A DNA stretch of 64,000 nucleotides from Pyxicephalus adspersus (Eukaryota; Chordata; Amphibia; Anura; Pyxicephalidae): positions 132,370,682 to 132,434,681 of the forward strand of contig NC_092860.1 in assembly GCF_032062135.1 (NCBI RefSeq), read 5' to 3'. Both the position numbers and the translations under genes were made by a program. The notes below the pieces were generated by a model. It was not told the origin of the DNA. It saw only the letters and a list, made by a program, of their open reading frames with translations, and did no database searches. Below are positions 35,823-47,691 of the stretch, one piece after another; the first letter of the stretch is position 1, and each line of letters starts with the position of its first letter.

Positions 35823-36804
35823 GACTAGCTTCAGTAGACTGTCTCATGACCAAGTTGTATGGCTTAATTAGAGTGGAGAAAAGTGAGGTCACCAACCGCT
35901 CTGTTGTTTTGCAGAATATTTTGCTGCTCAGAACCCATTAAAATAAATTATAAATACTTTGGCAAAGAAAACCGTTTCAACAAACACGTGCAGACAGTAT
36001 ATGTAGTTACTTCCCACCACTTCTAATTTAAGAATCTTTTGCAGGCAAGAAAAAGAATAGCAGAGAAATGCAAGCTAGTACTAAAAAATGCTGAATATGC
36101 AAATGATGAACCAGCACATTGCTTACAACTAACAGAATAATCTTTAATTATATTTGGCAGCAAAACTATGAAAAGCAAATGTTACTATTGCATAGAGAGG
36201 CCTGCTATAAGAACAGTTGGTAGAAAAACATACATGTGGCCAGGTTAGAGTACATTGAAGTACAAAACTACATTTTATTGTAACTTTGACAAGTGATTCA
36301 GAGTTTACAATGGTGGGATTATAGTGAGTTTTCAGAGACATTATGCTTTCTGCTTTATACATAGGACTACTTTTAAGGACTACTAAACAAACAAAACAAA
36401 AAAAAGGCAAACAAACGAGTCTCATGGGTCCTCTCAACATCCCCCTAATTTTCCTTGGAGACATGGAAAAGGAAACTAAATAATCAAAAAGTTACAATCG
36501 TGTAAAATTTATAAAAATGCTTTCTTCTTCTAATTACTGGCCAATGAGTGTCATACAGGTAAAACCCAGTTACTAGTTGAACCCTTGAAACACTTTTTGC
36601 TGCCTTTATTTTTTTAAATGTTACTGCATACTTTTTATTAATCTTTGGTTTGGTCACATAATGTCGAGGGTCCATTTTCTTCTCCTTTTCTCCCCAAGCG
36701 GAGGACAGCTCCTGAATTCTGTAGGACAGCTTAAATAAATAACCTCAGGGTGAAGATACTTTCAGAAAGTGAATTGAATGATGTTGGATTTTCTTTTAGT
36801 AAAA

Positions 36805-37750
36805 TAACAGAGAGGTGGATGTTATAGTAGTCCAGATGAGAGATGATAGGAGCGTGTACAAGGAGTTTGGTGGTCTCTGGGGACAGGTAGTGACAGATTT
36901 TGGAGATGTTGCGCAGGTGAACGTGGCAAGACCTGGAAATGTTCTGAATGTGGGGTGTGAAGGAAATGGCAGAATCAAAGGTGACAGCAAGACAGCATGC
37001 CTGAGGGGAGAGACAAATAACAGTGTTGTTACAGTTGGAAATATGTCAGGGGGAGATTTGTGGACATGATGAGTTCTGTTTTATCCAGGTTGAGTTTTAG
37101 AAATCTATCTGCTATCCATGATGAGATGGCTGACAGGTAGCATGAAACCTTATCCGGGACTGAGGGAGACAAGTCAGGGTTGAACTAGAAATAGATTTGA
37201 GTATCATCAGCGTACAGATGGAACTGTAAACCAAAGGAGGCTATGAGGTGTACAAGGAAAAGAGAACCGGTCCAAGGACTGACCCTTGGGGAACACCAAC
37301 AGGGAGAAGAGTGGGTGAGGAGGAATTACCATTGAAAGAAACTTGAAAGGAGTGGTCAGACAGATAGGAAGCAAACCAAGAGAGAGCATTGTCACTGATA
37401 CCAATGGAGGGCATTATTTGTATTAGAAGGGGGTGATCAACAGTGTCAAAAGAAAAGAGGAAAGTTGAAGGAGCAGGGAAAAGTTGCCTTAAAACTTAGC
37501 TCTGATGAGGTCATTGACCACTTTAGTAAGTATTGACCACTTTAGTAAGGGCTGTCTCAGTTGAATGGGCAGCTCGAAAACCAGACTGGAATGGGTCAAG
37601 GAGAGAGTTGGTACTCAGGTAATCGGGGAGTCTTTTATAGACAAGGCGCTTAAGAAGTTAACATATGGAAGTAGAAAGAAGAGAGATAGGACAGTAGCTA
37701 GAAAGTAGGGAGGGGTCTAGGGAGGATAAGCTTCAGGATTGGGAGAATAA
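36805..37750 (-). mobile_element. L2-like LINE, reverse transcriptase fragment (dead)
   Basis: The minus strand encodes recognisable parts of a non-LTR retrotransposon reverse transcriptase, in order but broken by shifts and stops. [21 protein letters not shown] is at about 37535-37615. LVFPKGQSLDR, a decayed form of GVPQGSVLGP, is at 37266-37299. The catalytic YADDTQIYF is at 37188-37214, with both aspartates. The thumb phrase LSPETTKLLVHALI is followed by HLDYYN near 36825-36880. The motif style is that of the L2/CR1 group. Both ends are truncated: there is no endonuclease domain and no 3' UTR. The sense-strand frame at 36815-37069 is a shadow of it. A 19-bp tandem duplication interrupts it at 37513-37549. 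Confidence 0.85.
37513..37549. repeat. 19-bp tandem duplication inside the LINE
   Basis: ATTGACCACTTTAGTAAG occurs twice with one T between copies. The first copy duplicates coding sequence just after the STETAL motif, so it is a lesion that post-dates insertion. Confidence 0.9.
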
Positions 37751-38851
37751 TGGCATGTTGACCCTAAATGTCAAAGCACACCAGAATGTTTACCTATGGC
37801 ACTTACTGCTAGGGCTAGCTGGGGTTAAGCCACATGGACAACCATACTGTATCACAATGACATACCTCAATGAGTGTAAATGCTTAAAAACTGATCACAC
37901 CTATGGGTGTGCATTACTACACATACTGTAATAAGCACACATAAGAATGAATTGACCCTGCCACTCCATTTATAACAAACAGGCACACAATATCTTATAA
38001 CTTTTCTAATATGAAATGACTTCAAACCCTATTCACCCAAAGGCCCTATAAATATTCTATGTGAATGCATTATGTTACCACAAACAGTGCATATTGATGA
38101 ATATAGCAGAAAGTTCAAGCAACATTAAACAGAAATGAGGTTTTGTAGTTATTAATAAAGTTTAAAATTTATGGCTTATAAGTTTATTACTATTTTGGTT
38201 ATAAAAATGATTCATTTTTGTCTTAATAGTATATTCTTTAGGCTGTTACAATACTATATCTCATGTTTTCTGTGCATGGGTAGGAATACATTAAAATCTG
38301 TTTTTAACTGAGCCTCAAATAGATAAGGAAGCCAGTACATACTTGTTAGGAAATAAATAACTCGCTTGAACACAAGTCCTTAGGATTTACCAGTATCAAG
38401 CACATATATCAAGTCGTACATAGTCCTATTGTCCCTAACATGGCAAAATCTTGTGCTATTATTTTGGCAGCAGGAATCCAGCCACAATTCCCAGTGGCTT
38501 CCCAGAGAAATATTTGTTTTGCTTCACCCTTAAATTATTTATGTTTTTCGCCACTTTATTGGAGTGTCTAGTTAACTATTATAAAAATACATTGGTTGTA
38601 TACATCATGTTTTTTGCTAGAAGAAGATCAAAAAGATTAAAAAAAAAAACAAAACAGCTAATCATTTAGTATCCCATGGACTGACATATTGATACTAATA
38701 CATCCCACCTGTATATTACATAAAATCTCGGCATAAAACTATTGGAGGATACATGTCGTCTAATATTTGTAACAGCTAAAGCACCCTTCCTTAGCGGGAT
38801 GGATTTATAATTCTTGATCCAAATACACCTGGACAGAATTATACACATTGG
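37751..38851. other. No recognisable feature
   Basis: AT-rich intronic sequence. Nothing identified. Confidence 0.45.
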
Positions 38852-39072
38852 ACCTTATTTATTAAAGCTCTCCAAGACTGGGGAAGATAGACTGTTGTTG
38901 GAGAACCTCAGTAATCCAGCAAACCTGTAATGGATCTGGTCCATCATTGAAAACATTTACCAACTAATAGCAAATGATTTGTAAGAAAACGTTTCCAGAT
39001 GCGATTGATCACCCAGGTTTTTCGAAGATAGTCTAACTTCTTCAATCCTGAGGGGCTTTAATTAATCAGGCC
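38852..39072. mobile_element. MITE, TTTATTAAAGCTCTCC family, near full length
   Basis: The left end ACCTTATTTATTAAAGCTC and CCAAGACTGG and the right end CTTTAATTAATCAGG are imperfectly inverted. The interior has TAATCCAGCAAACCTG, ATGGATCTGGTCCA, AATAGCAAATGA and GATCACCCAGG, in the same order as at 47692 and 61637. Confidence 0.8.
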
Positions 39073-41738
39073 CATTGTGTCTTCTGTCCTAGGATAAGAA
39101 CTGCTCCAAGAATTGGATAGTATTAGCATCACATTTAATTAGAGTTTTGGTTGTGTCAAGTAACAACTGATTTAACAGGTTTCTTTTAGGTTTTATTTAG
39201 TAGCAGAAATTGTATCATGTTTTTTGTAAAGAAACATTGAAGATTCATTTTAATTGTGCAGCTTATACAATAGCAGAATGGGACACGTGACATTTATTCA
39301 TCTTGGTTGCAGTCAGCATGACCATCCAACCAAATACGGCAATCCGTCTATCCATCCATAGCATGGACATCCATGACAGTTACACAGTTCTTGGTGTTCA
39401 GTACACATATTCAATTCCTGTGTTATGCAGGTGACAGTGGATGTGGTCACACAAGAGCTGTAAGCACATACGGACGTCTATTTTTATCCTGTATTCTGGC
39501 CATTCAGTTATCTGTTGGCCTTAAAAATTATTGTTGGTCCATACATAAGGCAATATTCAGGGAAGATCTACAAAGTAAATTTTCCTAATCAGCCCTGTAT
39601 TAGCACTTTCAACTAATTCTACAAATTAAATTACTAAAACATTAAATTAAAAACAGTATGGCTGTAGCTAGATACAAACCTTTACATTGGGGTAAAAAAA
39701 TCCAATGCAAAATTTATTCCACAAAATCTAATAAACTAGAGAATATTCAAACTCATTTTAAGCTCCAGCTGTCCATGTCTTTTAGTGTACCATACTCAAA
39801 TCTTGAACTATAGACACATTCTTAATCATTACATTAAAATTCATGTGCTATTTTTAAACATATAATTATTTTCAGCTCATTGCTGAAAATAACCGTTGTT
39901 GCACCAAATATTAAATTGGCATTGATGTTATATGATTGAGCCTACATGATCCAACTTGATAATATCACCCCAGTCCTATACTCCTAGATTCTACTTCTCA
40001 TGCTGTATGTAATAAAATATATTCAAACAATAATCAAAAACAGAAGGTAAGGATTAAGGTACACATATACATATTCAGCTAGCTTTGTATTTTGTTATGA
40101 ATCCATATGCCACCATTATCCACTTACTTGCTGCCAGCTCTTTTCTTGGCTAAGCAGGCTTCTATGGCCGTGATATAAAAGGATTAGGAATGAAGTTGGA
40201 TGTTCGCTTCTGTCCAAGCTTGCAAACTAATGTAAACATCCAAAACAGCAAAAACATAGTCAGGGTAACTACCAGCTGGAAGATGGTTGTTACCTTGCCA
40301 ATCCCTTTTTCATGATGGCTGTCAGGGAGTGATACCACCTCCAACAACTACAAGCCAAGGGAGATGCTGCAAGGATGACTCCCGGGTGGTTGCTAGTGTA
40401 CAAAGTGGACAGAATTCCCTGTGGCTTGCGGTTGTTTGAGGAGTTACTGCTATTTACCGTAAGATTCGACTCTCATTGAAGCCTAATTAAAGATTCACAT
40501 AAGGGCGTTCTGAGAATTTTATTGAATGCTTGTCAGATCTGACACATCTGTAGCGATAACATTTATATCTACTTGGGTTCTTTGCCAGTCACAGCAGAAG
40601 CAAAGTGGTAGGACATGTTAGTTGAATGTTTTTTTCTCATAGAAATGGAGGTTTTTTATATGAGGGGTATTCAATGATATGTACAAAAATCAGCTGCCTA
40701 GAATGCAATTTTTATTTAAAGAAGAGAACGGTAAAAAGACAGGCTTTTATAGGCATTAGCTGTAAAAAAAATAAACATTTTATTTGTTTAGCATATATCA
40801 CCTAAATGAACAGAGATCTACTATGCTGTCAGCTTGACTAGACATACAGTGTCTGTGCTATGTACATATAGATGATACACCCATGTTTCACATTATCTCA
40901 CACAGGGTACTCAGTCATTAACAGAGAAAACAAACTGAATGATTGGTGGGTCTCACTTCCCGATGCGTTTTGACTATTTGGCTTCCTCAGAGGATTTTTG
41001 AGACCTAGTTGTAATTCATAAACATAGAAGAAACATCCAATCAAAATATGATTGACAAATCAACTATCTAGTTTCATAGTTACTAGCAATACAAGATATA
41101 CAATGAAAAGTAATTAAAGTATTATGAATGTCAATTTGTGAGTCTTGTAATCAAATATACTGCTTATTTTTGCCAAAGCAAATCATTAGTTCCAATAGAT
41201 CAATCCATTTGTACTTTGTAGAAGTAATGAACCAGACCTTGCTTTAAGAATCATAAAACAATCAGCAGCAGTGCCTCAGATCTCATATTGCAGGTATACA
41301 GTTATGGCACTATAGGTACAGAAAGGCTTTTTCATGATAAATTAAAGATAAAAGCTTATTTTTTCAGGATAATGATTAGGCACAATTACAATTTCCAAAT
41401 GCACCCTATAGCATAGAAAATCTGAACTTTATGAGTTAAGTTCCACTTTAAAAATATGGATGCAGTAGGAACAAGAACATTTTTATACAAGTTCATTAGA
41501 GTAAATACTGTATACCACAACAGGGTAAAATAAGGTGAGATCTTGGATGAAAAGTTTGTACTATTGAACTCGTAAAGGACAACCTGACTATTACATGGTT
41601 GTAGTTGACAAATGCAGCATCAATTCCTATTAGATCTTTTTTTGCTGTTTTGCCTCTGTAATCTTGAGTCTTTTAGTTTTATTACTTAAATCCCAATTGC
41701 CCTAATTTATTCGTAACTTTTAATTCATTATTCTTCAG
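39073..41738. other. Intronic sequence before the second exon
   Basis: AT-rich. It holds a perfect 14-bp palindrome at 40531-40544 and the inverted repeat motif CCCGATGCGTTTTG at 40958-40973 with CTTCCTCAGAGG at 40982-40993. The antisense 61-codon frame at 40162-40347 has one hydrophobic stretch but no recognisable similarity. Confidence 0.45.
40531..40544. promoter_or_regulatory. Perfect palindrome TGTCAGATCTGACA
   Basis: This is an exact 14-bp dyad containing two inverted TGTCA half-sites, the core bound by TALE homeodomain proteins such as MEIS and TGIF, followed by CACATCTG (E-box core CATCTG). The function is inference only. A 14-bp palindrome can arise by chance in 64 kb at low frequency. 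Confidence 0.2.
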
Positions 41739-41863
41739 ACAATGTGGAAGATGAATTGGAGATGGCCACAGTGCGGCATCGCCCCGAGGCCCTCGAGCTG
41801 CTGGAAGCACAGACAAAATTCACAAAGAAGGAACTACAGATTCTCTACAGAGGATTCAAAAAC
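41739..41863 (+). CDS. KCNIP4: KCNIP4 first core exon (125 bp)
   Basis: The exon encodes the conserved start of the KChIP core: a split N codon, then [34 protein letters not shown] and LYRGFKN. It differs from the mammalian KChIP4 sequence as I remember it at only two residues (S to N before VED, S to T in EAQ-KFT). The [16 protein letters not shown] wording separates KCNIP4 from KCNIP1 (CHRPEGLEQLEAQ), KCNIP2 and KCNIP3. The segment is the linker and first helix leading into EF-hand 1, where the core contacts the Kv4 N-terminus. The acceptor is TTATTCTTCAG ending at 41738 and the donor is AAC followed by GTGAGC at 41864. Entry is phase 1 and exit is phase 0, as expected before the E-C-P-S-G exon, which is not in this window. 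It is GC-rich compared with the introns. Confidence 0.95.
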
Positions 41864-41865
41864 GT

Positions 41866-43165
41866 GAGCTTTATATTAGAAAACATCTATTATTCTCTTT
41901 ATAAACTGTTTTATTAATGAAGTAAGGTCATAAAGACTTAAAGGTGCACCAAGGAAGAGGATGATTATAACCCTCATGATTCCAGCATTCATAGTATAAC
42001 CCTGAACAGTGCAAAATGACCTTCACAGAATGGGAAGCATTCTTATACAGAACTGGATAGGTTTTCAGGGATTTACAGACCTTAAGTAATTAGCTTCCAC
42101 GGTAAAGCCAAGGACAGTTTAAAAAACATGAGCCTTAGCCCATATCAAACAGGAAATTCAATAGCTGGTAACATATTTGGGCTGTTAATTTATTTGTGTT
42201 GTTTGCACACACTAGCACTCACACATTAGTATGAACCAGTACTGTTCATTTTGATAAGCACTCAAATATACATTCTCCAGCACACGGAGCTGTACCACAT
42301 GGCACTATAGTGCTTTTCAGTGCTTAAAATGGGGCAGGACTAATTTGGACCACTGTAGTGAAAAAGGCACAATGTTAAATGAATGGGCGTCCCCAATGTA
42401 GTGCATGGTATCACTGAACGTTAACTACAGCAGTGCAGATGTGTTATTGGGCATATAGAATCAATACCGGTATATCTTCTCCTATGGAATCATTAACATA
42501 TCACTAACACATTCTGAATCATTACAGCAAGAGAGAACAATAAAGCAGTGATTCACCTTGATTACATCCTCCCTAAAGTAATTCTAAACGCTAACTCAAA
42601 ACTATTTAGTTGACCCAAACACTGTGTCAAACAATTGTCATGCATTTTTTTTTTATAAAATAGTATTTCACCTTTTTTTATCCTATTTTTGGGTACCTCT
42701 GTGCTGCCTATTTCCTTTTGCCCACATCCTATCTATGTGCATTGCAGCACCAGGAGAACATCTCTGCTTTTGGCCAGCTTCCCGTTACAAAGAACAGATT
42801 ATGTCTCTGTAGTGTGTGTTGGCACGGCTTCTGGTATGTTATACCAATGGTCCATGTGATGGAAAACAGAGGGAACAGTTTTTTTTTTTTAAAAGCTGCA
42901 GATTTGAAAATATTAAAAGCAGCTTTTAATAGTAAAATAAATCAACCATTGCCCCTGAAATGCATGGTCTACTTTGTACAAAAAAAATCCTAGTTGCTAA
43001 AATGAATTAAAGTGTAGAAAAAAACTCACCTGTAAAGGAACAAACTTTATCAGCTAGATAGGTTTTTCCCCACGCAAGGTCTGTAGCACCTACATGAGGG
43101 TGATGAGATCTGGAGTAGTCCAAATCTTGCTGTACTGTGCCACAGTGTCTTCTTGTAAGACTTGT
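41866..43165. other. No recognisable feature
   Basis: Intronic sequence. The frames at 42624-42993 show no recognised similarity. Confidence 0.45.
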
Positions 43166-43308
43166 GGCTCTATAAAGCAGGGAATCTGACATTCCCTCAA
43201 ACATCCCCTAGTCGGAATCAATTACTGCCCTTGAAACACATGGAAGATTTTCACGAGGGACTGTTTGGGAGAATGTCTGATTCCCCATTTTTTTTTATAA
43301 ATAGAGCC
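43166..43308. mobile_element. MITE, ACAGGGAATCTGACATTCCC family, copy 3
   Basis: GGCTCTATAAAGCAGGGAATCTGACATTCCCTC on the left is inverted on the right as GAGAATGTCTGATTCCCCA and then TTATAAATAGAGCC. The core TTACTGCCCTTGAAACACATGG matches the copies at 10609 and 30769. Confidence 0.8.
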
Positions 43309-44092
43309 ATTAGAATACTCAAGATGTCAGTATCCCCTGCACTACAGAAACTGAAGGAAAACATTTATGTGACAATTTTCCCCACTAAAGTTGATTTTTT
43401 TTAACAGAAAAAGGGCTCCTTTAACAGAAGGCCCTACATTAAACATGTTAATAAATTTATATGAATGTTTAGTGATCGAATTCAGACCTATTTTAGTAAA
43501 GTTTGCCGTGACAATATTGACTTTTTTCCCTATGAAACCAAACCAGTAAGCTTTGGTTATCTTTCAAAGACCCAAAAGATTATTTTGAGATTATTATATG
43601 AGTTTTTTTATTTCCTTTTATCTGGATGTACTTGCAGTGCTGGTACTATTGATTGACCTGGCACATAGAATTCGGCACCAGTGCTGGATCAGATGGACAA
43701 TGTTATTGATGTCCGTGGTGTTTTTTGTGTTCAGGTTCATCCTCTAACTGTTGAAGGTAGGAAGCATAGGCCAATTAACATGCCTAGCCGTTGTCTTTTG
43801 ATGTAACCTTGTGGACACATCACAGGATGCTTATGGAGCCCCGTGTTTCAAAAGTGTCAGAGATGAAATAAGGCTTGAGTGTTTCAAATCAGTCAATCTT
43901 GTCATTGGCCTTTGATAATAGTTTTGACTCTTATCTTATTAGTGTTTTCTGTTCTTTTCCTTCCTTTCTTTTTAAAAATACATTCTCTCTGCGGCATGGC
44001 ATATTAGGACAGATACTACATTAATTGCCTTTCTCCGTGGCTGAAGACAGCACTGACTTATATTCACATGCACACATAATTTTCCCCTAAAT
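43309..44092. other. No recognisable feature
   Basis: AT-rich intronic sequence. Nothing identified. Confidence 0.45.
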
Positions 44093-44493
44093 CAGAGGTC
44101 GGAAAAGTTTTATGACCACTAGGCCATTTATGGGGTGGGCGGGAGCACACTAGGCTGGACCTGCCCTAATGGCTCCACCCACCACCAGGGAACGCCCCCT
44201 GAAGTGAAATCCCTTTCCTCCGTATGCATTGCAGAGGTGAGGGATTTACCTTCAGGGAGCTTTTCCTATTTACCGCGATGGCAGAATATCAACACCGGCC
44301 ACGGGAAATAGGGGAGCCACAGCAAGAAGGCTGCACTGGAGCTCCGGTAGTTCCTAATGCCCCCTGGCTGATCCGGCCGGCAACCCGCGGCTCCAGAGTA
44401 GCGGCTTGCCGGATCGGCGAGGGGGGCGTTAGGCCGGAACAAACTACCAGCTAGGCCGTATCTGGTCTAAAGCCCGGAGTTTGCCGACGCCTG
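44093..44493. mobile_element. hAT non-autonomous element with perfect 8-bp target duplication
   Basis: The left end CAGAGGTCGGAAAAGTTTT and the right end CGGAGTTTGCCGACGCCTG are inverted repeats (consensus CAGRSGTCGGCAAACT). The element is flanked on both sides by CCCTAAAT (44085-44092 and 44494-44501), an exact 8-bp target duplication, diagnostic of the hAT superfamily. The 401-bp interior is CG-rich and has no transposase. The 76-codon frame at 44224-44454 lies in it and is not a gene. Confidence 0.9.
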
Positions 44494-45222
44494 CCCTAAA
44501 TACTTCTGTTTTCTGTACATTTTGTTTAATAATATTAGCATCTGTTATATCCATATCTGGAAAACTTGTATGAGTAGATTCTTGCCCACTGTTATGATAA
44601 TATTTGTTTAATGAAAGAATAGTTACCAGGTGATGGCTATAAGTATATATTGTCCCATAAAGAATTCAAATTTTATACTAAATGTATTATTACAGTTATT
44701 ACTGTAGTAAAATATCTGCTTTGATAGTTCTGTATTTTTTGCGGAGCTGCTTTAAAAATTAAAGAGAGAGAGAATTGGTTGCTATGCCTTCCAATAACTT
44801 TTTACCATGAATAACCTTTGTTGCATACACTACTACTTGTTGGCTGACTTAAAAAAAAAAAAAAGCTAGAAAAAAAAAGTAGTGGAGTTTTAACTTCATA
44901 ATCTATTGCTCTAGTTGAACACAATCATTCTGTTACTTTTTATCTCACCTATTGTCATTTTTCTATCTAAGATAAAATAAAGTGCACTGATATATAAAAC
45001 ATGTTTAGGTTGGTGCTAAACTTCTTCTAAATGTCTTATAAGAGTTTATTAAAAAGAAAAGTTTTCTAAATTGCCTGTTATATTTTGTTTTTATTTTTTC
45101 ACTTCCAAACCTAGTGCAAAACAGGTAATTACATAATTAGGAAAATATGGCTAGAATACTACAAATGCTGGGGAGTAGAGAGTGAATAACGCTTTTTTTT
45201 TTAAAGAGGGTAATAAATATTA

Positions 45223-45524
45223 CAGATAGTCCCCGGGTTACATACGAGATAGGACTGTAGGTCTGTTCTCAAGTTGAATTTGTATGTCAGTCGGAACAGG
45301 TACATTATTTTAATAAATGCAAATAGGACAGATGTTTGTCTCATTGCCTTGGTAAATAAAGAGTTACAAGAGCTTGCAGAACAGCAAAAGACAACTGCAA
45401 GTCAATCGAATCTCCCCCTTTAAGCCTCTGTCCTGTACAGGAACAAGCAGGTAAGAGCAGGGAAGCCTCATGCGTATCTATGCGTTGTCCTTATGTCTGA
45501 TGTCCCTAACTCGGGGACTACCTC
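45223..45524. mobile_element. Tc1/pogo-type MITE with TA target site
   Basis: CAGATAGTCCCCGGGTTA at the left and TAACTCGGGGACTACCTC at the right are inverted repeats, flanked by TA on both sides (45221-45222 and 45525-45526). The interior has the subterminal ACATACGAGATAGGACTGTAGG and AAGTTGAATTTGTATGTCAG. At 302 bp and without coding, it fits a non-autonomous Tc1/mariner or pogo-type element. Confidence 0.8.
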
Positions 45525-45660
45525 TATTGTAACAAATGCATTTATAATTAGCTGCAGAAAGTTCCATTGCACTCTTAAGCCTTTTTCTGTGTAATTTCTG
45601 CATTACATTGCAAAACTATGAACATATTGCTATTAAAAAAAAAAAAAATTATAAAATGAT

Positions 45661-45885
45661 GCATGGAGTTTGCATGTTCTTTCCATATTTGTGTGAGTTT
45701 CCTCTGGATACTCCAGTTTTTCCCCACATTCGAAAAACATGCAGTTAGGTTAATTGGTGTCCCCCCAAATTGACCCTAGACTGTATTAATGATACATAAC
45801 TTTGGTAGGGACATTAGATTGTGAGCCCCTTTGAGGGAACATTAGTGATATGACTGGGCTTTGTAAAGAGCTGAGAAATTTGTAC
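45661..45885 (+). mobile_element. SINE-like element, 5' truncated
   Basis: GCATGGAGTTTGCATGTTC, CCTCTGGATACTCCAGTTT, AGGTTAATTGG, TGTGAGCCCCTTTGAGGG and GGGCTTTGTAAAGAGCTG match the element at 26155 from its middle to near its end. The head and most of the GCGCTATATAAATA tail are missing. Confidence 0.7.
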
Positions 45886-45892
45886 GCAGTGA

Positions 45893-46085
45893 CAGGAAGG
45901 GGGAAAAAGAGGAAGAACCCAGATGAAGATGGTGGCACCTGGTGTGCAGTCTGTGCTGGGAAGAAGAAGAATGATAGGATGGCGTGGGACCTACTGGACT
46001 AGGATCACAGAGGGATCAATGGCTTTCCACCTAAAAAGGGAGGGGGTCATTATTTATTTTACTAAAAGTTCTGTTTTAAAGCCTA
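45893..46085 (-). mobile_element. Possible family A copy, reverse orientation
   Basis: GAAGATGGTGGCACCTGG, GCAGTCTGTGCTGG and GGCGTGGGACC resemble the reverse complement of the 11085 copy. The alignment is loose, so this is a weak call. The 113-codon frame at 45923-46264 starts in it and is not credible as a gene. Confidence 0.4.
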
Positions 46086-47691
46086 TACCTGGTTTCTCAA
46101 TTAAAAAGATTGCAATAGAAGGAGGAGCCTTTACAATTGCCCCAGCCAAGAAATGCACTGAAATGCAACAAATCAGAATGCACAGGATAATATTAAAATC
46201 AGAGAAAAATAATAAAACTAAATTGCATGTGGGTACACAACCCACCAATACCCCTTTTAAATAATACATTTTCAGTGAATAAGCCTTTTAAACCCTTTTG
46301 TTTTAGCCAAATGAAACTACTAATGTTTTTACTACCTTTTACAGATATATAAAGCTATAAACCAGCCTGGTCTTCATTCATTTTATCTTATGGACTACAG
46401 TATATGTCAAATGTTTCATCAGGTCTATTATGTCACCTGAATAAGGAAAATGGTAGCAAATGTCACAATGAAACTTTTCCCTTGGAAGCCTCTGACCTAT
46501 AACTTGGCCATTTGAATCCTGACAATGTGTTTTTGTCATTAAAGGGCAGCTCTGTCTCATGGCATTTACTAAATGAATTAATTTAAAGGCATAGTATTTG
46601 CAGTGTCCACGCCAGGGCTGCTGTATAAATAGAAGCTGCTATGATAGATACAAAAAAACATCTATTAATATTATTTTTGCTTCTTTGCTAGGAGCAAAGT
46701 TTTACAAAATTAAAGCAATTTGTCCTTGCACTTAGTTTCTTAATTTTCAGATAATTTCCCATTACTTTACAAAATGACATCTTCATCTGCAAAATACCTC
46801 CATTATAAACAAAGTAAAAAGCATATGTGTGATAAAAATCAATTATTCCTCTGTCAAACATTTCTTTTACTAAATAAAAACAAATTAAATTGTAAATGTT
46901 AATGGCAAGGAAATTTAATGCTTAGTGTGTAATGATCATTCAAAGGAAAAATTATTTCTACAATTTGCCAACCTTTGAAGTGCTGTGATGGGTATGTAAG
47001 GTTGTATGTTAAATTGATGTCTATTGCTCGTATAAATATTTTATCTAATTTTTCTAAATCCCCCAGAAAATACTGTACATTAAAGAATAAAAAGGTGCAA
47101 ATTGTAACCTTTATATGGCTGTGTATAAAAGGTTGTATTTTCAGTTGATATCTATCAATTTCATTATTATCTGGTATTCCTAACACACTAAGACATAAAA
47201 AAAAAAATGGATAAATTATGCATCAAAAGATAAAAAGGTGCAAATTGCAAACTTTTAAAATAAATATTAAAATAAAAAAACAGAATATGAATCTTTTTTA
47301 ACAAGTTTATTTTCTTAGAGAAGGTAGAGCTAACTGTTTCCTACCTTTGGTCCTCCACAGGCCTGAACATGCAAACATGGAGTGGCGGACACTAAAAATG
47401 AATTGAATAAATATTTGATATCATCCAGCCCTACCCTACTCTTCTTCTAAGTAATGCATGTTTTCAGTTGCTATTGCAAAATTTCTGTGTTGCCAGGAAA
47501 AATATTGTAATCAGGATAAATACATCTCTTTTTATAACATATCCCACTTAAATATAATTGACATATATGCTAATTTTTTGTTGCCTCTTGCTTATAGATT
47601 GCCATATTCCTTTACTTTTGGCATGAACTTTAAATTTAGACAAAAATCCCGTGATCACGATGTTTGGAACTACATGTCCTTTTTATTCATA
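46086..47691. other. No recognisable feature
   Basis: AT-rich intronic sequence. Nothing identified. Confidence 0.45.

Larger units (their letters stand above)
33817..41738 (+). other. KCNIP4: KCNIP4 intron between the two exons (7.9 kb)
   Basis: The proposed GC-AG intron starts GCAAGT and ends TTAATTCATTATTCTTCAG. A good pyrimidine tract and a possible branch site CGTAAC (near 41712-41717) precede the acceptor. The intron contains a hAT element, a SINE, an antisense LINE fragment and a MITE, listed separately. Confidence 0.75.

Noticed and set aside
36815..37069. 84-codon sense frame
   Set aside because: It is the shadow of the antisense LINE reverse transcriptase, whose motifs are clear on the minus strand.
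40162..40347. Antisense 61-codon frame with a hydrophobic stretch (TTIFQLVVTLTMFLLFWMF), considered as a small membrane protein or an alternative KChIP4a-like exon
   Set aside because: It is on the wrong strand for KCNIP4. There is no match to the KChIP4a N-terminus that I remember and no second line of evidence.
45923..46264. 113-codon open frame
   Set aside because: It begins in a likely repeat copy and continues into AT-rich sequence. There is no recognisable domain and no splice or promoter context.
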